Shown: piece by piece, positions 12,483-24,878 of the stretch
Position numbering within the stretch: the first letter of the stretch is position 1
How the letters are laid out: each line of letters opens with the position of its first letter
DNA from: Sabellastarte sp. h YS-2021
Taxonomy: Eukaryota; Annelida; Polychaeta; Sabellida; Sabellidae
Assembly (NCBI GenBank): GCA_964017235.1
Contig: OZ024934.1
Coordinates: forward strand, 88,688,706-88,752,705
Length of the DNA stretch: 64,000 nucleotides
Reading direction: 5' to 3'
Program-made: the position numbers and the translations under genes
Notes under the pieces: generated by a model
What the model was told of the DNA's origin: nothing
What the model saw: only the letters and a program-made list of their open reading frames with translations
Databases searched by the model: none

Positions 12483-14544
12483 GTGGCAGAGGAGGAAAGA
12501 GGAAATGACTGTCTGGGAGCAAGATTACAGGATTTTTGGCAGGTATGGTCCAAAAATCAAGCTCATCCCAGAGTAGTAAGTTTACTACAACATGGCTATA
12601 GTCTAGATTTCAAAATTCTTCCAAAATTGTCAAAAATTCCACTTATTTTGAGCAAATATCACAACAAAAACAAAGATGTCACCCTCCACGAGGCAGTTCA
12701 GGCCATGCTTACAAAGAAGGCGATAGTTCATGTCAGGAAACCCACAACTCTGGGATACTACAGCAGACTATTTCTAATTACCCAAACCCTTGTAAAGGTG
12801 GAGACCAGTAATAGATTTGAGTATTTTAAACAGTCATTTGCATGTACCAACTTTCAAAATGGAAACAGCCGAATCTATCAGGAAGTCGATTCGACAGGGG
12901 GAGTGGGTCAGCTCAATAGACCTCACAGACGCTTATTTTCATGTTCCAATTCACCTTCAATCTCAAAACTATCTGAGATTTCAAACCAAGAAAGGGGTTT
13001 TCCAATTTCCGGCACTCCCTTTTGGTGTAGCAACAGCTCCCCTAGAGTTTACTCGGATTGTGAAAGAGGTAAAACTCATAGCTCAAGCCAGGAATGTCAG
13101 AATCCATCAGTATCTGGACGACTGGCTTCTTCAGTCACCCACAAAAGAACAATGTTTCATAGATTCACAAAACTTGGTAAAATTGGTGCAAGAACTAGGC
13201 TGGCTTATCAATTTTCAAAAGTCAGAATTGGTACCCACGCAAAAGCTGGATTTTCCTGGACTATCACTTCAGGCTTCAGAATTGTCTAGTCTTTCCAACC
13301 CAAAAGAAGCTTGATCGGTTAAAGATCAGACTGTTTCCATCAGAAAGTCTTTAGTCTTGACTCCAAGAAAGCTTATGTCGCTCATATGGACAGTCCCTAT
13401 TAGCTTCCTTAGAAAAAACAGTACCACTAGGAAGGTTACACATAAAACCTTTCCACTATACCAGAAGTCACACTGGAAATTTCCTCAGTCACTGGACAAA
13501 AGGATCCCAGTAACAGTTAATTTTCTGAATCATCTCAAATGGTGGGAGGATCTACAGAACCTTATGGCAGGTGCTCCTATCCATCCTCATGTTCACAATA
13601 CTCTGGTATTCACGGATGCCTCCCAAAAGGGCTTGGGTGCGCACTTAAACGATGTAGTGTTAAGTGGCCTCTGGTCAAACAAGGAATCTCAGCTTCACAT
13701 CAATGTACTGGAGCTAAATGCTGTTCTTCTGGCCCTAAAGGGTCTTCAGGAGCACTTACAGGGTCAAAGAGTGCTCATCTGTTCAGACAACAAGACAGTA
13801 GTATCTTATCTGAACAAAGAAGGAGGCACACATTCCATAGAAATGTGTTCTCTTATCTGGAGAATTCTGGCATTCACAAATTCCAGAAGGATCCAGATAA
13901 GAGCAAGACATGTACCTGGATCCCTAAATGTCATAGCAGACTCCCTATCACGAAGGGACAAGGTCATACAAACAGTGTGGTCCCTTCACCAACAGATATT
14001 CAACCAAATTTGCAGAGTTTGGCACACCAATGGTAGATTGTTTGCAACTCATCTAAATCACAAACTTCCAATTTATGTATCTCCTGTCCCAGACAAAAAG
14101 GCTTGGAAAATAGATGCATTGAGTATCTGTTGGGAAGGTCTAGACGGCTATGTCTTCTGTCCAGAACCCAAGTGATTAAAAAAAATAATAACATACCCAT
14201 GCAGGATGATTGTACTGGCCCCAGGGTGGCCAGGGATGCCATTGTTTTGGGATGTGGTGGATCTCTCGACCAGGGTACCCCTACAGCTCCCTCACTGGAA
14301 GATACTACTGAAACAGTCACATTCCAACAGGTTCCACAACAACATGGAGTACCTGAATCTACATGTGTGGCTTCTGGATTCCAGGAATCCAATTCTGGAA
14401 GATTCTCATCTGAGGTGGCAGAAAGAATTAAGGCACCTTAGAGGGAATCCCCAAGAAAAGTCTATCAATCAAGGTGGACCATTTATGGGCAGTGGTGCTC
14501 ACAAAATAAGGTGGACATCACCTCAACAACTGTTCCCCAGGTAG
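12483..14544 (+). pseudogene. Reverse transcriptase / RNase H / MT-like remnant of element A
   Basis: RT signatures are split across frames. The leader region (LQDFWQVW) and GYYSRLFLI are in one frame; then, after a frameshift near 12790-12820, come FKMETAESIR, SIDLTDAYFHVPI, ALPFGVATAP and the catalytic box HQYLDDWLL. RNase H motifs follow in another frame from 13357: FTDASQKGLGAHL, LELNAVLLAL, CSDNKTVVSYLNKEGG and HVPGSLNVIADSLSR. The downstream DIRS-type methyltransferase-like region (APGWPGMPLFWD) lies beyond a TGA at 14173-14175. Several indels and stops make it dead. Confidence 0.85.
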
Positions 14545-15403
14545 CAGAATTTCTAAACTACTTGTTCACAGTCAAAAATCTCAAACCAGCCACAATTACT
14601 GGCTACAGAACAGCAATTGCCGATACTTTGGGTTCACAGGGTGAACTCATCTCAAAAAGGGATAAACCTAAACCAAATAGGTCCATACTTAAATGGGACC
14701 TCTCCTTGGTCCTCCTAGGTTTGACAAAACCTCCATTTGAGCCATTATCTGAGGCTCCTTTGAAGTGGCTAACTTACAAGACAGTGTTCCTGTTGGCTTT
14801 AGCCTCAGGTAAAAGAAGGAGTGAAATACATGCATGGACTCACTCTTCTGTCTCTTCAAGGAGACACTGGTCAAAAGCCACTGTTTCTCCTTCTCCAGCC
14901 TTCCTGGCCAAAACCAGTTGGCTTCAGATGGCCCTGATTCCATAAAACCAGTAGTGATACCAGCTCTCACTACTATGTTGGACAGGTCACTGGTGGAAGA
15001 CAAGTCACTTTGTCCAGTTAGGGCTCTTAAGGTCTACCTAGACAAGACCAAATCCATGAAAAGGGGCAAGGCCCTTCTCTTTGTATCACTTAGAGAAGGT
15101 TATTCCAAAGATATCACTAGAATAACCATTTCTCAGTGGATCAAACAGACCATTCACACTTGCTATCAGTCTTCAGATATGACTGATCAACAGGTCACTC
15201 AGGTCAGAGCTCATGATGTTAGAGCTGTGGCTGCATCACTTGCATTAAAAGGAGGTGTCTCCTTGGAGCAGGTCTTGAGCTCCTGTTAATGGAGGTCCCA
15301 CAATACCTTCACAAACTTTTATTTGAAGGATATTTGCTGGGAGAATGACAATATTTTTAAGTTAGGTCCCATTGTATCTGCACAACATGTAGTGAATAGT
15401 TGA
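14410..15403 (+). pseudogene. Tyrosine recombinase remnant of element A
   Basis: Residual YR motifs are PQVAEFLNYLF, ITGYRTAIADTLG, the catalytic Arg region ASGKRRSEIHAW, and the H-x-x-R motif AHDVRAVAAS. A TAA at 15288-15290 falls just before the segment that carries the catalytic tyrosine (NFYLKD, read in the same frame afterwards). A frameshift near 14900-14945 and an upstream stop after RIKAP also break it. The frame resumes to a TGA at 15401-15403. Compare the intact YR in element B. Confidence 0.82.
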
Positions 15404-15870
15404 GACTTAATAATTTATCAAACTCTTTATTTTTAGGATGTGTGGACTTGGACTGGACTGGATTAGGACTATGATTTTGGATATGATTATGGATATGATT
15501 TCAAAGTACTGCACCCTTACTGTTGGAGTTGTATTTCAACTGGGCGCAACTGACCTTTGACCCCTGCACAAGTGTACAGACATGGTGACGGGATTCATAT
15601 ATATTTGATGTTTTGTATGGTACAGCATGCTGCTTTCATTAGTGGGTGAATACCTATCAGTTACTTTACTACAACTACTTTATGTGTTCTTCAGTACTTG
15701 TAGATTAACATAATATTAATTATATGTAATATATTACAGTTGTTTGTAGTATAACATATTGTCTCAATGCATTTTTTGTATCTGTACAAGCTCTAGAACT
15801 CTCCTATGTCACTTCACGGCCCTCAGAAGTCTACCCCCCATATGGACCTCAGGGCTGCATTCAAGCAGCT

Positions 15871-15967
15871 GTTGGGATTATGTAAGTAAGTTTTTATGCA
15901 ATAAAATTGGTTAATTTTATTGTAATTGGAATGTTTATAAATAAAAATACTTACATAATCCCAACAG
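15871..15967. repeat. Internal complementary region of element A
   Basis: GGGATTATGTAAGTA, a T/A-rich middle, then TACTTACATAATCCC. The first half is complementary to the left end at 10829, including TTTATTGCAT. The second half is complementary to the right end at about 16168-16212. The centre thus reads as the right and left termini joined. In DIRS elements this region templates completion of the circular intermediate. Confidence 0.85.
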
Positions 15968-16011
15968 GGAGAGTCCCACCCTCCTCCCCTCTACTATCTC
16001 CTGGGGGGTTG

Positions 16012-16212
16012 GGTCAAAATTAGAATGACAATTTACAGAGGATCTATAACCTCCAGCAGGTGCTCGCTGGGGTTTATGTGTGCACTTTTAATAACAAAAA
16101 ATGGCGTGACACATTCTCAGTGTCCTTGACAGAACAGTAGGTCACCAAAGAATCTGTTTGGATTATGTAAGTATTTTTATTTATAAAAATTACAATTACA
16201 ATAAAATTAACC
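16012..16212. repeat. Right inverted terminal repeat of element A
   Basis: The inverted partner of 10829-11009. It is about 20 bp longer at its outer end (TTTTTATTTATAAAAATTAC and beyond), the usual asymmetry in DIRS termini. That extension is also present in the internal complementary region. Confidence 0.87.
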
Positions 16213-17633
16213 AAATTTATCCACAATGCACAGCTCACATGGCTTGATAATACAAGAAATGTCAGTAATATTATTAAATGTTTTCTGAAATACCTTCATA
16301 ATGGTTCAGTAGTATGTCTTATAGCTTTAAATATTTCACATTCTCTTTTGCATTTTATAGTTGTGTCCTGTAAAGATGTCTACATTTTTCACCAAGGTGA
16401 ATACTAAACCAAATGATATTTTGGCATTTTCAGGACCCCAAAACTAGATTTTATCTACACAAACAATAACACCACTACTAAAAATATAGGCATATTCAAA
16501 GGTAACATGTATGTAACACGTTTGTATGAGTACAAAAAATTTGTAAGGATAAGATTTTAATGAAATTGCCATAAAAGTGTATTTGAATCACAGTTGTTTT
16601 AACTAAAATAACTTGATGCTGAGCAATAACTAAAATATCAATGCCACCTATAATCTACGGTGCTATTGTATCCAACTTATCATGACTTTTAGAAGTCTAA
16701 AAATTTCTAAGAATTTAAAAGTTCTTAGAAATTGTTTTATTTTAATTATTTTTTCTTAGAAAATGTTTGTAAGAATACTAGTGAAAGATTTGGGCCCTAT
16801 GAAAGATTTTGAATATTAAGGGTGCTCATTTGGTCATTACCTAATTACGAAAGTTTAGGTTTACAGAAAACTGATTCATACATGTTAAATTCTATATCTA
16901 AATACACTTCCAATTTATTAATTATCTCAATTTACAATTGGAGTTTCATTTTACCACTTCAAATACTGTTGTTTATGAGTATATAACAATCTATGGAAAT
17001 AAAAAAAATTATACATGATATGTTATAATATGTGCTTAATGTGTGTTGTTAAACTCTCAATCAAAAAAGCCATGTCAAATTGTGATTTTGTATGTTCATA
17101 TAGGTCTATTTAATTGTTTTTAATTGTGCTAAATGGATACATTTTATATTGCCGGCAATGTAAATATGTAAATAAAAATCTTAACTAAATGTTTATTGTT
17201 GAATTCTTTTATTATGTGTATAAATATTTTCAATTATATTGCGTGTATAAATATGTAGGATTAATTTATAGCTTGTGTATAGTTAAATTGTAACTGTAAC
17301 CATAATTATTGTTTCTGTATTGTTAAAAGAATTTAAAGCTTTTATCAAGCATGTTTTAATAAAAATGGAATTAGACAAAAAATAGTTTACTTTATAGCAC
17401 TATTAATTTTAAGTTTTGACATCAAACTTGCATTGTCCATTTTTACCTCTGTTAAGATGGTATTAAATTCATGACCATTTATTTGTCTGTTTGTTAGCAG
17501 GATTATACAATACTACTGGCTGGATCTTCCTGAAAAAACTTGTTTTTCTTGAGTTGACGGAGCTGTCACCGGCCTCCTGAGACAGCAATTAGTCCCACAG
17601 GGTAAGCTTTTGTAGCACAATTACAAGCTAAAA
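16213..17633. other. Gene-free AT-rich interval
   Basis: I see no coding sequence. There is a small hairpin near 16692-16735 (AATTTCTAAGAA against TTCTTAGAAATT). Otherwise it is low-complexity AT-rich sequence. Confidence 0.6.
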
Positions 17634-18390
17634 ATAGCATCGGAAATGCCCGTACCCCACGGCCTGGAGAAATAGTTTTCAACACCATGACTTGTAGACG
17701 TAGTGAAACAGTACTAAGATACTTTCAGAGCAGTGTTAGTTATATAAAGGTCCAAATAATGTTTAAGTAGATAAAAATAACTAAGAGAAAGAAAATGTAT
17801 GTAAAGATAAAGTATTAAAACAAGACAATTCAATAACAAGATGGCAGCATTAATCAGTACACTAAAAATTATGAAGCTGTAAAATTTATCAATTGGAGAA
17901 TAGCTGTGAATGGAAATAGCACAATTATGTAACTTGATAGAGCCAAAGTTAAAGGTCACGCAATGATGCACACCTAAACCCCTAACAAATGTCCCTACCA
18001 AGTGTCAACCTTCTACCCCTTACGGAATCCAATAAATAGCCTGGACAAGATTTGAAAAACTCATGGTCCATAAGACAAGGTCAAATCAAGGTCACACCAT
18101 GGCGTTGCATACCCACACTCCCTAACCAATGTCCCTACCAAGTATCTACTTCCTACACCTTATGGTTTCCAAGATATAGCCCGGACAAGATTTTCAAAGT
18201 CAAGGTCACTAAGGCAAGGTCAAATCAAGGTCAAATCATGTTGCACACCTTCACCCCCTAACTGATGTCCCTTCCAAGTATCAACTTCCTACACCTTACA
18301 GTGTCTGACATACAGCCCGGACAAACTTTTTCCCGCCAGCCCATCCAAACATGGGTGAAAACAATACCCAAACAGCTCTTATGGGCTGTT
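17634..18390. repeat. AAGGTCA-rich head-core-tail repeat, copy 1
   Basis: Begins with a conserved head, ATAGCATCGGAAATGCCCGT then ACCCCACGGCCT. It continues with sequence shared with 21156 (TACTTTCAGAGCA, TTATATAAAGGTCCAAA, GACAATTCAATAACAAGATG), then two to three core units of about 140 bp. It ends in a tail, CCCGCC...CCCATCC...ATGGGTGA...ACAATACCC. Core units contain CAAGGTCAAATCAAGGTCA and ATATAGCCCGGACAAGATTT. The layout resembles the bivalve elements with 5' flank, tandem core and 3' flank. That kinship is inference. Confidence 0.75.
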
Positions 18391-18564
18391 TGTTAATCAA
18401 ACTAGACCGTGAAGGACAGCAGGCCTTGGGACATCATCATCCAGAGACACGCAGAAAAGTCAGTTTTCATTTTCTTAGCTGCAAGGGTTTATGTTGACCT
18501 TTTTAAAAATACATGGAATTTTATAGTTATGGCTGTTGTTATTGTGGTAAGGTAATATAAAAAG

Positions 18565-19130
18565 ATAGCATCAGAGATGCCCGTACCCCACAGCCTGGGG
18601 AAAGTGTTCAACACCATAAGATATAGAAGTAGTGAAACAGTACAAAGATCTGGATACTTTCAGAGCAGTGTCAGTTATATAAAGCTCCACATAAAGCTCT
18701 TTGTGGTTCCTGAGATCTAGCCCAGACAAGATTTTATAGGTCAAGGTCACTAAAGCAAGGTCAAATCAAGGTCGCACCATGACATTGGACATCTACACCC
18801 CGAACCAATGTTCCTACCAAGTAACAAGTTCCAACACCTTATGGTTGCCAAGATATGGCCAAGACAAGATTTTATAGGTCAAGGTCACTACGGCAAGGAT
18901 AAAGGTCAAATCAAGGTCACACCATGATGTTGCACACCTACACCCCCAACCAATGTCACCACCAAGTATTAATTCCCTACACCTTACAGTTTCTGAGATA
19001 TAGCCCGGACAAGATTTTATAGGTCAAGGTCACTATGGCTGGGTCAAAGGTCAAAAAAAGGTCACACCACGAGGTTGCACACCTACACACTCTAACCGAT
19101 GTCCCTACGAAGTATCAATTCCCTACACCT
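18565..19130. repeat. AAGGTCA-rich head-core-tail repeat, copy 2 (tail missing)
   Basis: The same head (ATAGCATCAGAGATGCCCGT) starts at 18565 and is followed by three core units with GGTCAAGGTCACTA and ATATAGCCCGGACAAGATTT. It ends near TATCAATTCCCTACACC at about 19130 without the CCCGCC...ACAATACCC tail seen in copies 1 and 3. Confidence 0.72.
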
Positions 19131-20301
19131 TTTTGCTGTAATGGTGTACTGTAGAGTTGAAAAGTGTTGAGTCAGTAAAATGTCGAGATTTATTAAAATA
19201 GTCGTACTTACTTACGTATATTGCCATAAATGTTGTATATGGGATGAAACATGTTGGAAAAGCACAATGGGAACATTTTTTTAGACATTTGAAGCAAGCC
19301 TTGTAGTACTTTGCATTGCCTTGGTAAAGATGCATTTTACAAAATGTCTCTAGCAGCCAAGATTTTTAATCAGTTTTGCCCAAAATCCAATAGACCTTCT
19401 CCCATGAGTAATACAAGTACAAAGTTTGAAAAGAATCAGTCAAAGCAATCTGGACTTAAGAGCGCAAACAAGCTTTAAAAATCTTGAAACCGGATGGTTA
19501 ACGTAATTTTTTTTTTCAAAAGCAGTCTCACTTGACCCTGAAACAAACACAGAAAACCTGCAGATGATATCTTGAACCGTTTTGCTGTCATGAGGAAAAG
19601 TAGAAAATTAAAAAAAAAAAAAATTCTGATGAAACCTGAAGGCCATCCGATTTCATTGGAGGTCCTACTAATCAGTTGCAGCCATCCATAGATTTTATGA
19701 TAGGAGAAATAGGTTTCACACATGTCAGTAGAAAATATTCTGGGACAGCCAAGGCTGTCCAATGTGACCATTGCTGTTGAATTGTATGTAAAACCCCAAC
19801 TTTGGCAGTTTTTTCCTTCATTTACATATAAAGGGGCTATCAACGCAAGTACATAGAATTTGTTTACGTAACGCTCACCAGACGTCGCAGAAAAAAACTC
19901 TTGTCGTTGTCAGGCAGGGACTTGTTTTCCATTGTTTACAACAGAGAAATGTACATCATAAAGTTTCAGTGCAGACAAAGGGTGGATTAAATTTGTGACA
20001 TTTTTCTTTCTTGGAAACAGCTCATCTGGTTGTTCTGTACTTATGTTTGTTATTTAAGTTAAATACTGACAGTAATTTTATGGTAATCCTGTTGCTGCTG
20101 TTAAAGGGGGAGATTTGAACTGAGATTTCCATTCCACAACATTAAGTTTTATTTCATTCAAAACATTTTTATTTTTGGTATAACAGATCCTCCATTTCTG
20201 GAAACAAATTACCCCAATCTAATCCAGCCAATGTGAAACTGCGAGGTTTTTTCCCCCTCAGTCTGCTCTGTATGTGTGTGTGTGTATTGGTTCACTTAGT
20301 A

Positions 20302-20911
20302 CATGGGTTAGCATGAAGTGGGTCGATTTTTCAAGTGTTTTCAGTATTGTGTAAAAAGTAGATTGGCCAGAAACATTATGTTTGGCAGACATACAGAAGA
20401 AAGTGATAGCAGCAACAAAATGCAAAAATTGATTCATAACTTTTTCTCTCAAATGTAAATTTGTACAAAATCTTTGAAAAATATCTGCACCAAACATTCA
20501 TGAAGTGGGTCGATTTTTCAGTCAAAAATACTTTTCCAATATTCATATTTTGACCAAATCAATGTGTTTCTTTGATTTATTATACTTAAAAGTTCACAAA
20601 AAATGTTCGCCAGAAAGAAAATGGCAATAAATTCATGATAAATAGATCTGGTTTGTGAATATGCCATGGTGTAATTGCAGTCAGGATTTTCCCTTATATG
20701 AGAAGGGCAATAACATTTATTTTTAATAGTTTAAATTATTAAATTTAACAGACATTGAAACGTCCAAATATGATCTTTTATAATTTAAATATGTACCATA
20801 AAACTTTTCCAAAAATTTCACGATACAGGAATACAACAAACTTTTATTTTGCCAGAATTTCTTGAAAAATTGACCCACTTCATGAATCGACCCACTTCAT
20901 GCTAACCCATG
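20302..20911. mobile_element. TA-flanked MITE (Tc1/mariner-like) with repeated subterminal motif
   Basis: The left end CATGGGTTAGCATGAAGTGG... and the right end are perfect inverted repeats of about 27 bp. TA dinucleotides lie on each side (20300-20301 and 20912-20913). The motif CATGAAGTGGGTCGATTTTT recurs internally at about 20499 and, inverted, at about 20870-20890, so the ends carry doubled subterminal sites. It is 610 bp with no transposase. From 19131 to 20301 I see nothing assignable apart from poly(A)/poly(T) tracts near 19509 and 19610. Confidence 0.8.
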
Positions 20912-21155
20912 TAGTAAAGAAGCGAAGGCAGGGATTTTGTTGTTCATAATAACCGAGTGTATGTGTGATACATTGGCTGTGTGCTTTCATCTAATGGGGA
21001 AAAAAAGCATTTCATGTATACATGTGTTACTTGATCGGAGGGAGTCACTTCACGTAAAAATATAATGCTTAATGCTGGAACATAAGATATGCATAAAGTC
21101 AGTGAATATAAAGTAGCATATCACAGGCAAAGTTTAGACAAAACAAATGCAGAAA

Positions 21156-22549
21156 ATAGCATCAGAGATGCCCGTACCCCACAGCCTTGGGAAATATTTT
21201 CAACACCATGAGATATAGAAGTACTGTACCAGTACAAACTTCAGGATACTTTCAGAGCACTGTCAGTTATATAAAGGTCCAAACAATGTTTAAATGGAGA
21301 AATAATGTTTAAAAGAAAGATAATGCGTATAAAGATGAAGTATTAAAACAAGATAATTCAATGACAAGATGACAGCATTAATCAGTAAACTAAAATTCAA
21401 CACTCTTTATATACATCTGCATTTCCGAATTAAGGTTTAGATGGTTTGAATATTACCATGCATACAGAAGTGGTAATACATTTAATGAATGCTTATGTGT
21501 GGTGTTGGGAGTAAAATCTGCGGCTCACTTGATGAAATTCTATCTCTTACAATGGGAAGTTATGAAAGTAAAATTCTTAATAAATTCTAATATGACTTTT
21601 GCTTAATCTGCATCAAAAGACAGACCCAAAGGTGCAACAAGATTTTAAAGGTCAAGGTCACTACGGCAAGGTAAAAGGCCAAATTAAGGTCACACCATGA
21701 TAATACACACCTATAGCCAATAACCAATGTCCCTACCAAGTATCAACTTCCTACACCTTACGGTTTCCGAGATACAGCCCTGACGATTTTATAGGTCAAG
21801 GTCACTATGGCAAGGTCAAAGGTCAAATCAAGGTCACACCATGATGCTGCACACCTACACCCGCTAGCCAATGTCTCTACCAAATATCAACTTCCTGCAC
21901 CTAACGGTTTCTGAGATATAGCCTGGACAAGATTTTATAGGTCAAGGCCACTACGACAAGGTCAAATCAAGGTCATACCATGACGTTGCACACCTACACC
22001 CCCAACCAATATCCGTACCACGTATAAACTTCCTACACCGTACAGTTTCTGAGATATAGCCCGGACAACATTTTATAGGTCAAGGTCACTATGGCAAGGT
22101 CAAATCAAGGTCACCATGACGTTGCACACCTACACCCCCTAACCAATGTCCCTACCAAATATCAACTTCCCAAGCCTTACAGTTTCCGAGATATAGCCCG
22201 GACAACATTTTATAGGTCAAGGTCACTACGGCAAGGTCAAATCAAGGTCAGACTACGACGTTGCACAACTACACCCCCTAACCAATATCCCTACCAAGTA
22301 TCAACTTCCTACACCTTACAGTTTCCGAGATATAGCCCGGACAAGATTTTCAAACTCAAGGTCACTACGGCAAGGTCAAATCAAGGTCAGACCATGACGT
22401 TGCACAGCTACACCCCCTAACCAATGTCCCTACCAAGTATCAACTTCCTACACCTTACGGTTTCTGAGATACAGCCCGGACAAACTATTTCCCGCCGCCC
22501 ATCCGGACACCATGGGTGAGAACAATACCCCACAGCCCTTAAAAACTAT
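21156..22549. repeat. AAGGTCA-rich head-core-tail repeat, copy 3 (most complete)
   Basis: The head is at 21156 and the tail is CCCGCCGCCCATCC...CCATGGGTGAGAACAATACCC ending near 22549. Between them are about six core units; GTTTC(C/T)GAGATA recurs near 21763, 21907, 22045, 22183, 22324 and 22463, i.e. every 138-144 bp. Each core has two to four AAGGTCA half-sites, often as TCAAGGTCA or AGGTCAAGGTCA. Short ORFs across it (for example 22091-22420) are products of the repetition. Confidence 0.8.
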
Positions 22550-24564
22550 TCATTTTCCCAAATATATACATGCCAATATATTAAGTAATTGTTTCATATT
22601 CCTACGCCCTTAGTTACTGGTGACATGTTGTCAAAAGTTGAATAAGAAAAGAGTGAGCATGCTTGTCTATCATGACAAAAAATCAATACTTAACTGTTAT
22701 GCATGAGGACAAAATGAAATACACAGCGATCCAAAAAACAAGCAGATTAATTTGTATGATTTACTTTTTTAAATAAAAATTTCTTTATATTTTAAATTAG
22801 TGTAATGTTTGATAGTTTGAAAAAGTAAAAACATAATATATTGTTGGTTTATTTTTTATTTCTACAAATGAATCCCAAAATTTAATTACAATCTAAATCA
22901 TGCAAAATTTTAGTCAGGCATTTTCCTTTGGAGTAATGTGTACAACAGTGGTGTTGGTTTTTATTATATGTTTTTGGTGTCACGGAAGGAAGGCATGTCT
23001 TATAATCTAAGGTGACCAAAAGTATATCATATGTTTTATATCTGCCTTTGGTATTTGTTGTTTATATATTATCCTAATGAGTTAGAACAATAATAACATT
23101 TATTTTAATAGTTTATTTCATTTATAAAACATGTCATGCAAAAACAGATCTCTACTTGTGGATATTTTGTGACTTTAAGCCTGCAAAGTTTTCACTCCTG
23201 AAAAAGTCATTCCGGTGCTTGTGAACCACTTTAGTCGGCCTTGAAAATGATACGTTATGTTGATAGCCCCTTAAGTCATAAGAAAACAACTGAGTATCGT
23301 ATAAAACTTTTGTTTATTTAGAAAAAAATTGCTTTTGTGTTACATGTATTTTCTATATCACAAGTCTTTTAGGTGACTCACTCCTAATCCTTTAAAATAG
23401 ACAAGAAAAAAAAACATCTCATGAGTACATACTGAAAAGTTTTACACATGAAAGCAAAATGATTTGACAACCTTCAGTAAACATAGATGCATATTAGAAT
23501 AATAATAAATACGAACAAGAGCATTACAGTATACTAACTGTAAGTTCAGATGGATCTGCACAAACATGATTAGACACCCAAGTAAATATATAGAGTTGTC
23601 CAAGTAATTCCATAATACAGCATTATAAATCCCTAATATATGTACACAAATTAGTTTTGAACTTATGACTACATATCACTATATTTATAGATACTGCTGA
23701 ACTTATAAAGCATTACAATGTTGACTCATTAAATCCTTAACAGGAGTCCAAATTGTTGGCATTGTATTGTCCATACAAGGATACCTCGAATCAACAGTAC
23801 AGAGAGGCAGTTGGGCAAGATCTGAAAAGCTGTACATATCTAAAGTAGCTATTTTATTATATTTTATCCTTTACTGTTCAAATTTTACTGCAAATGTCCG
23901 GTGGTCCAATGTCCACCAGCAATTGGTGTTTATAAATGACTTAGTCTTGGTGGCAATTGATAACTCTGCTTCCATCATATATAGTTTTATACAGCAGAAG
24001 ACCAGCTCCCGACTGAAGCAGTCTTTACTGTGTGACCTTGCTTTATGTATTTACCACCAATAGGAGACTTGCTGTAGAGACCTCCGCCTTACAAGAGGAT
24101 TTTATCTCATAAATCCTGAGTGGTATTTTAAACATTAAATATAAACTAAAATTGTTAGCAGTTTAATTTAATAAGGTAGTATGAAAAGTAATATACTTCT
24201 TTAACAGCATTACCATTACATTTGTGCAGCCTAGTTTTCCTTAAATTATATAGTCCCTCAAAGGAGGAGCATTGAATTCAAGAACTGAAAATACAGACAA
24301 AAAGGATCTACACTAAGTCACAATCATAACCTACACTCTCAAAACAGGGTCAGAGATTCAGGACACTTCTTTACCTAAAGATATAAATGCATTGTACAAT
24401 GAGGCAACTTGTGATTGGTTTTAACATATCACAGAAATGTTCAAAACTTGTAGGATAATTCTGTCATAGATTTACTTGGGAGATAGCCTTTTCATCTCCA
24501 GCGTGATAACAATCCTAAAGTGATAGTGTCTTTCTTTTTCTTTTAATAAGTAGGTGAATACAAT
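22550..24564. other. Gene-free interval upstream of element B
   Basis: AT-rich sequence. A 98-codon ORF at 23767-24063 has no recognisable motif or splice context, so I do not call it a gene. Nothing else can be supported. Confidence 0.5.
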
Positions 24565-24768
24565 ATTTTATTGTGTTAATATATCTTACCTAGTGGACAG
24601 ATGCATTTGTCCGGCGCACAGCCGGTCCCGCCAAACGTTAGAGAAAAACGCCTCGAGCTGGGCTCTGGCCCGGACCGGTAGTGTCCTGTTTACTCGCCAG
24701 GTGGCTGTATAGCCTCCCTGCCGGTGCACTGCGCGTGCGCGCGCATGCGTACTTCCTCCTTTTGTTTG
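24565..24768. repeat. Left inverted terminal repeat of element B
   Basis: Matches the complement of 30795-31019, including TTACCTAGTGGACAG, GCCGGTCCCGCCAAACG, GGCCCGGACCGGTAGTGTCC and GCGCGTGCGCGCGCATGCGT. The pair is near-identical. The inner GC-rich CpG stretch precedes the gag start. Confidence 0.92.
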
Positions 24769-24878
24769 GCGCGAAGACGAGAGGTCGTCTGTTTTTTGGA
24801 GAAACTTTTATTTTGATTTATATCTGTTACAGGATATATTTTGATAAATTCTTGGTGTAGAAGTGTTGTTTAATAACT

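Larger units (their letters stand above)
10829..16212 (+). mobile_element. DIRS-like tyrosine-recombinase retrotransposon A (old, inactivated)
   Basis: A DIRS-type layout: inverted terminal repeats (10829-11009 and 16012-16212), gag-like, RT/RNase H/MT-like and YR regions in that order, and an internal complementary region (15871-15967) that reproduces both termini joined head to tail. The internal junction matches a left end at TTTTATTGC and a right end at ATTAACC, which sets the boundaries to within a few bases. All three coding regions carry frameshifts or stops. The element is AT-rich and CpG-poor compared with B and C, so it is much older. No target-site duplication is expected for this class and none was seen. 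Confidence 0.88.

Noticed and set aside
22091..22420. 109-codon ORF with repeated RQGQIKV-type peptides
   Set aside because: Produced by the 140-bp AAGGTCA core repeats.
23767..24063. 98-codon ORF upstream of element B
   Set aside because: No motif, no paired exon, and composition like the surrounding intergenic DNA.
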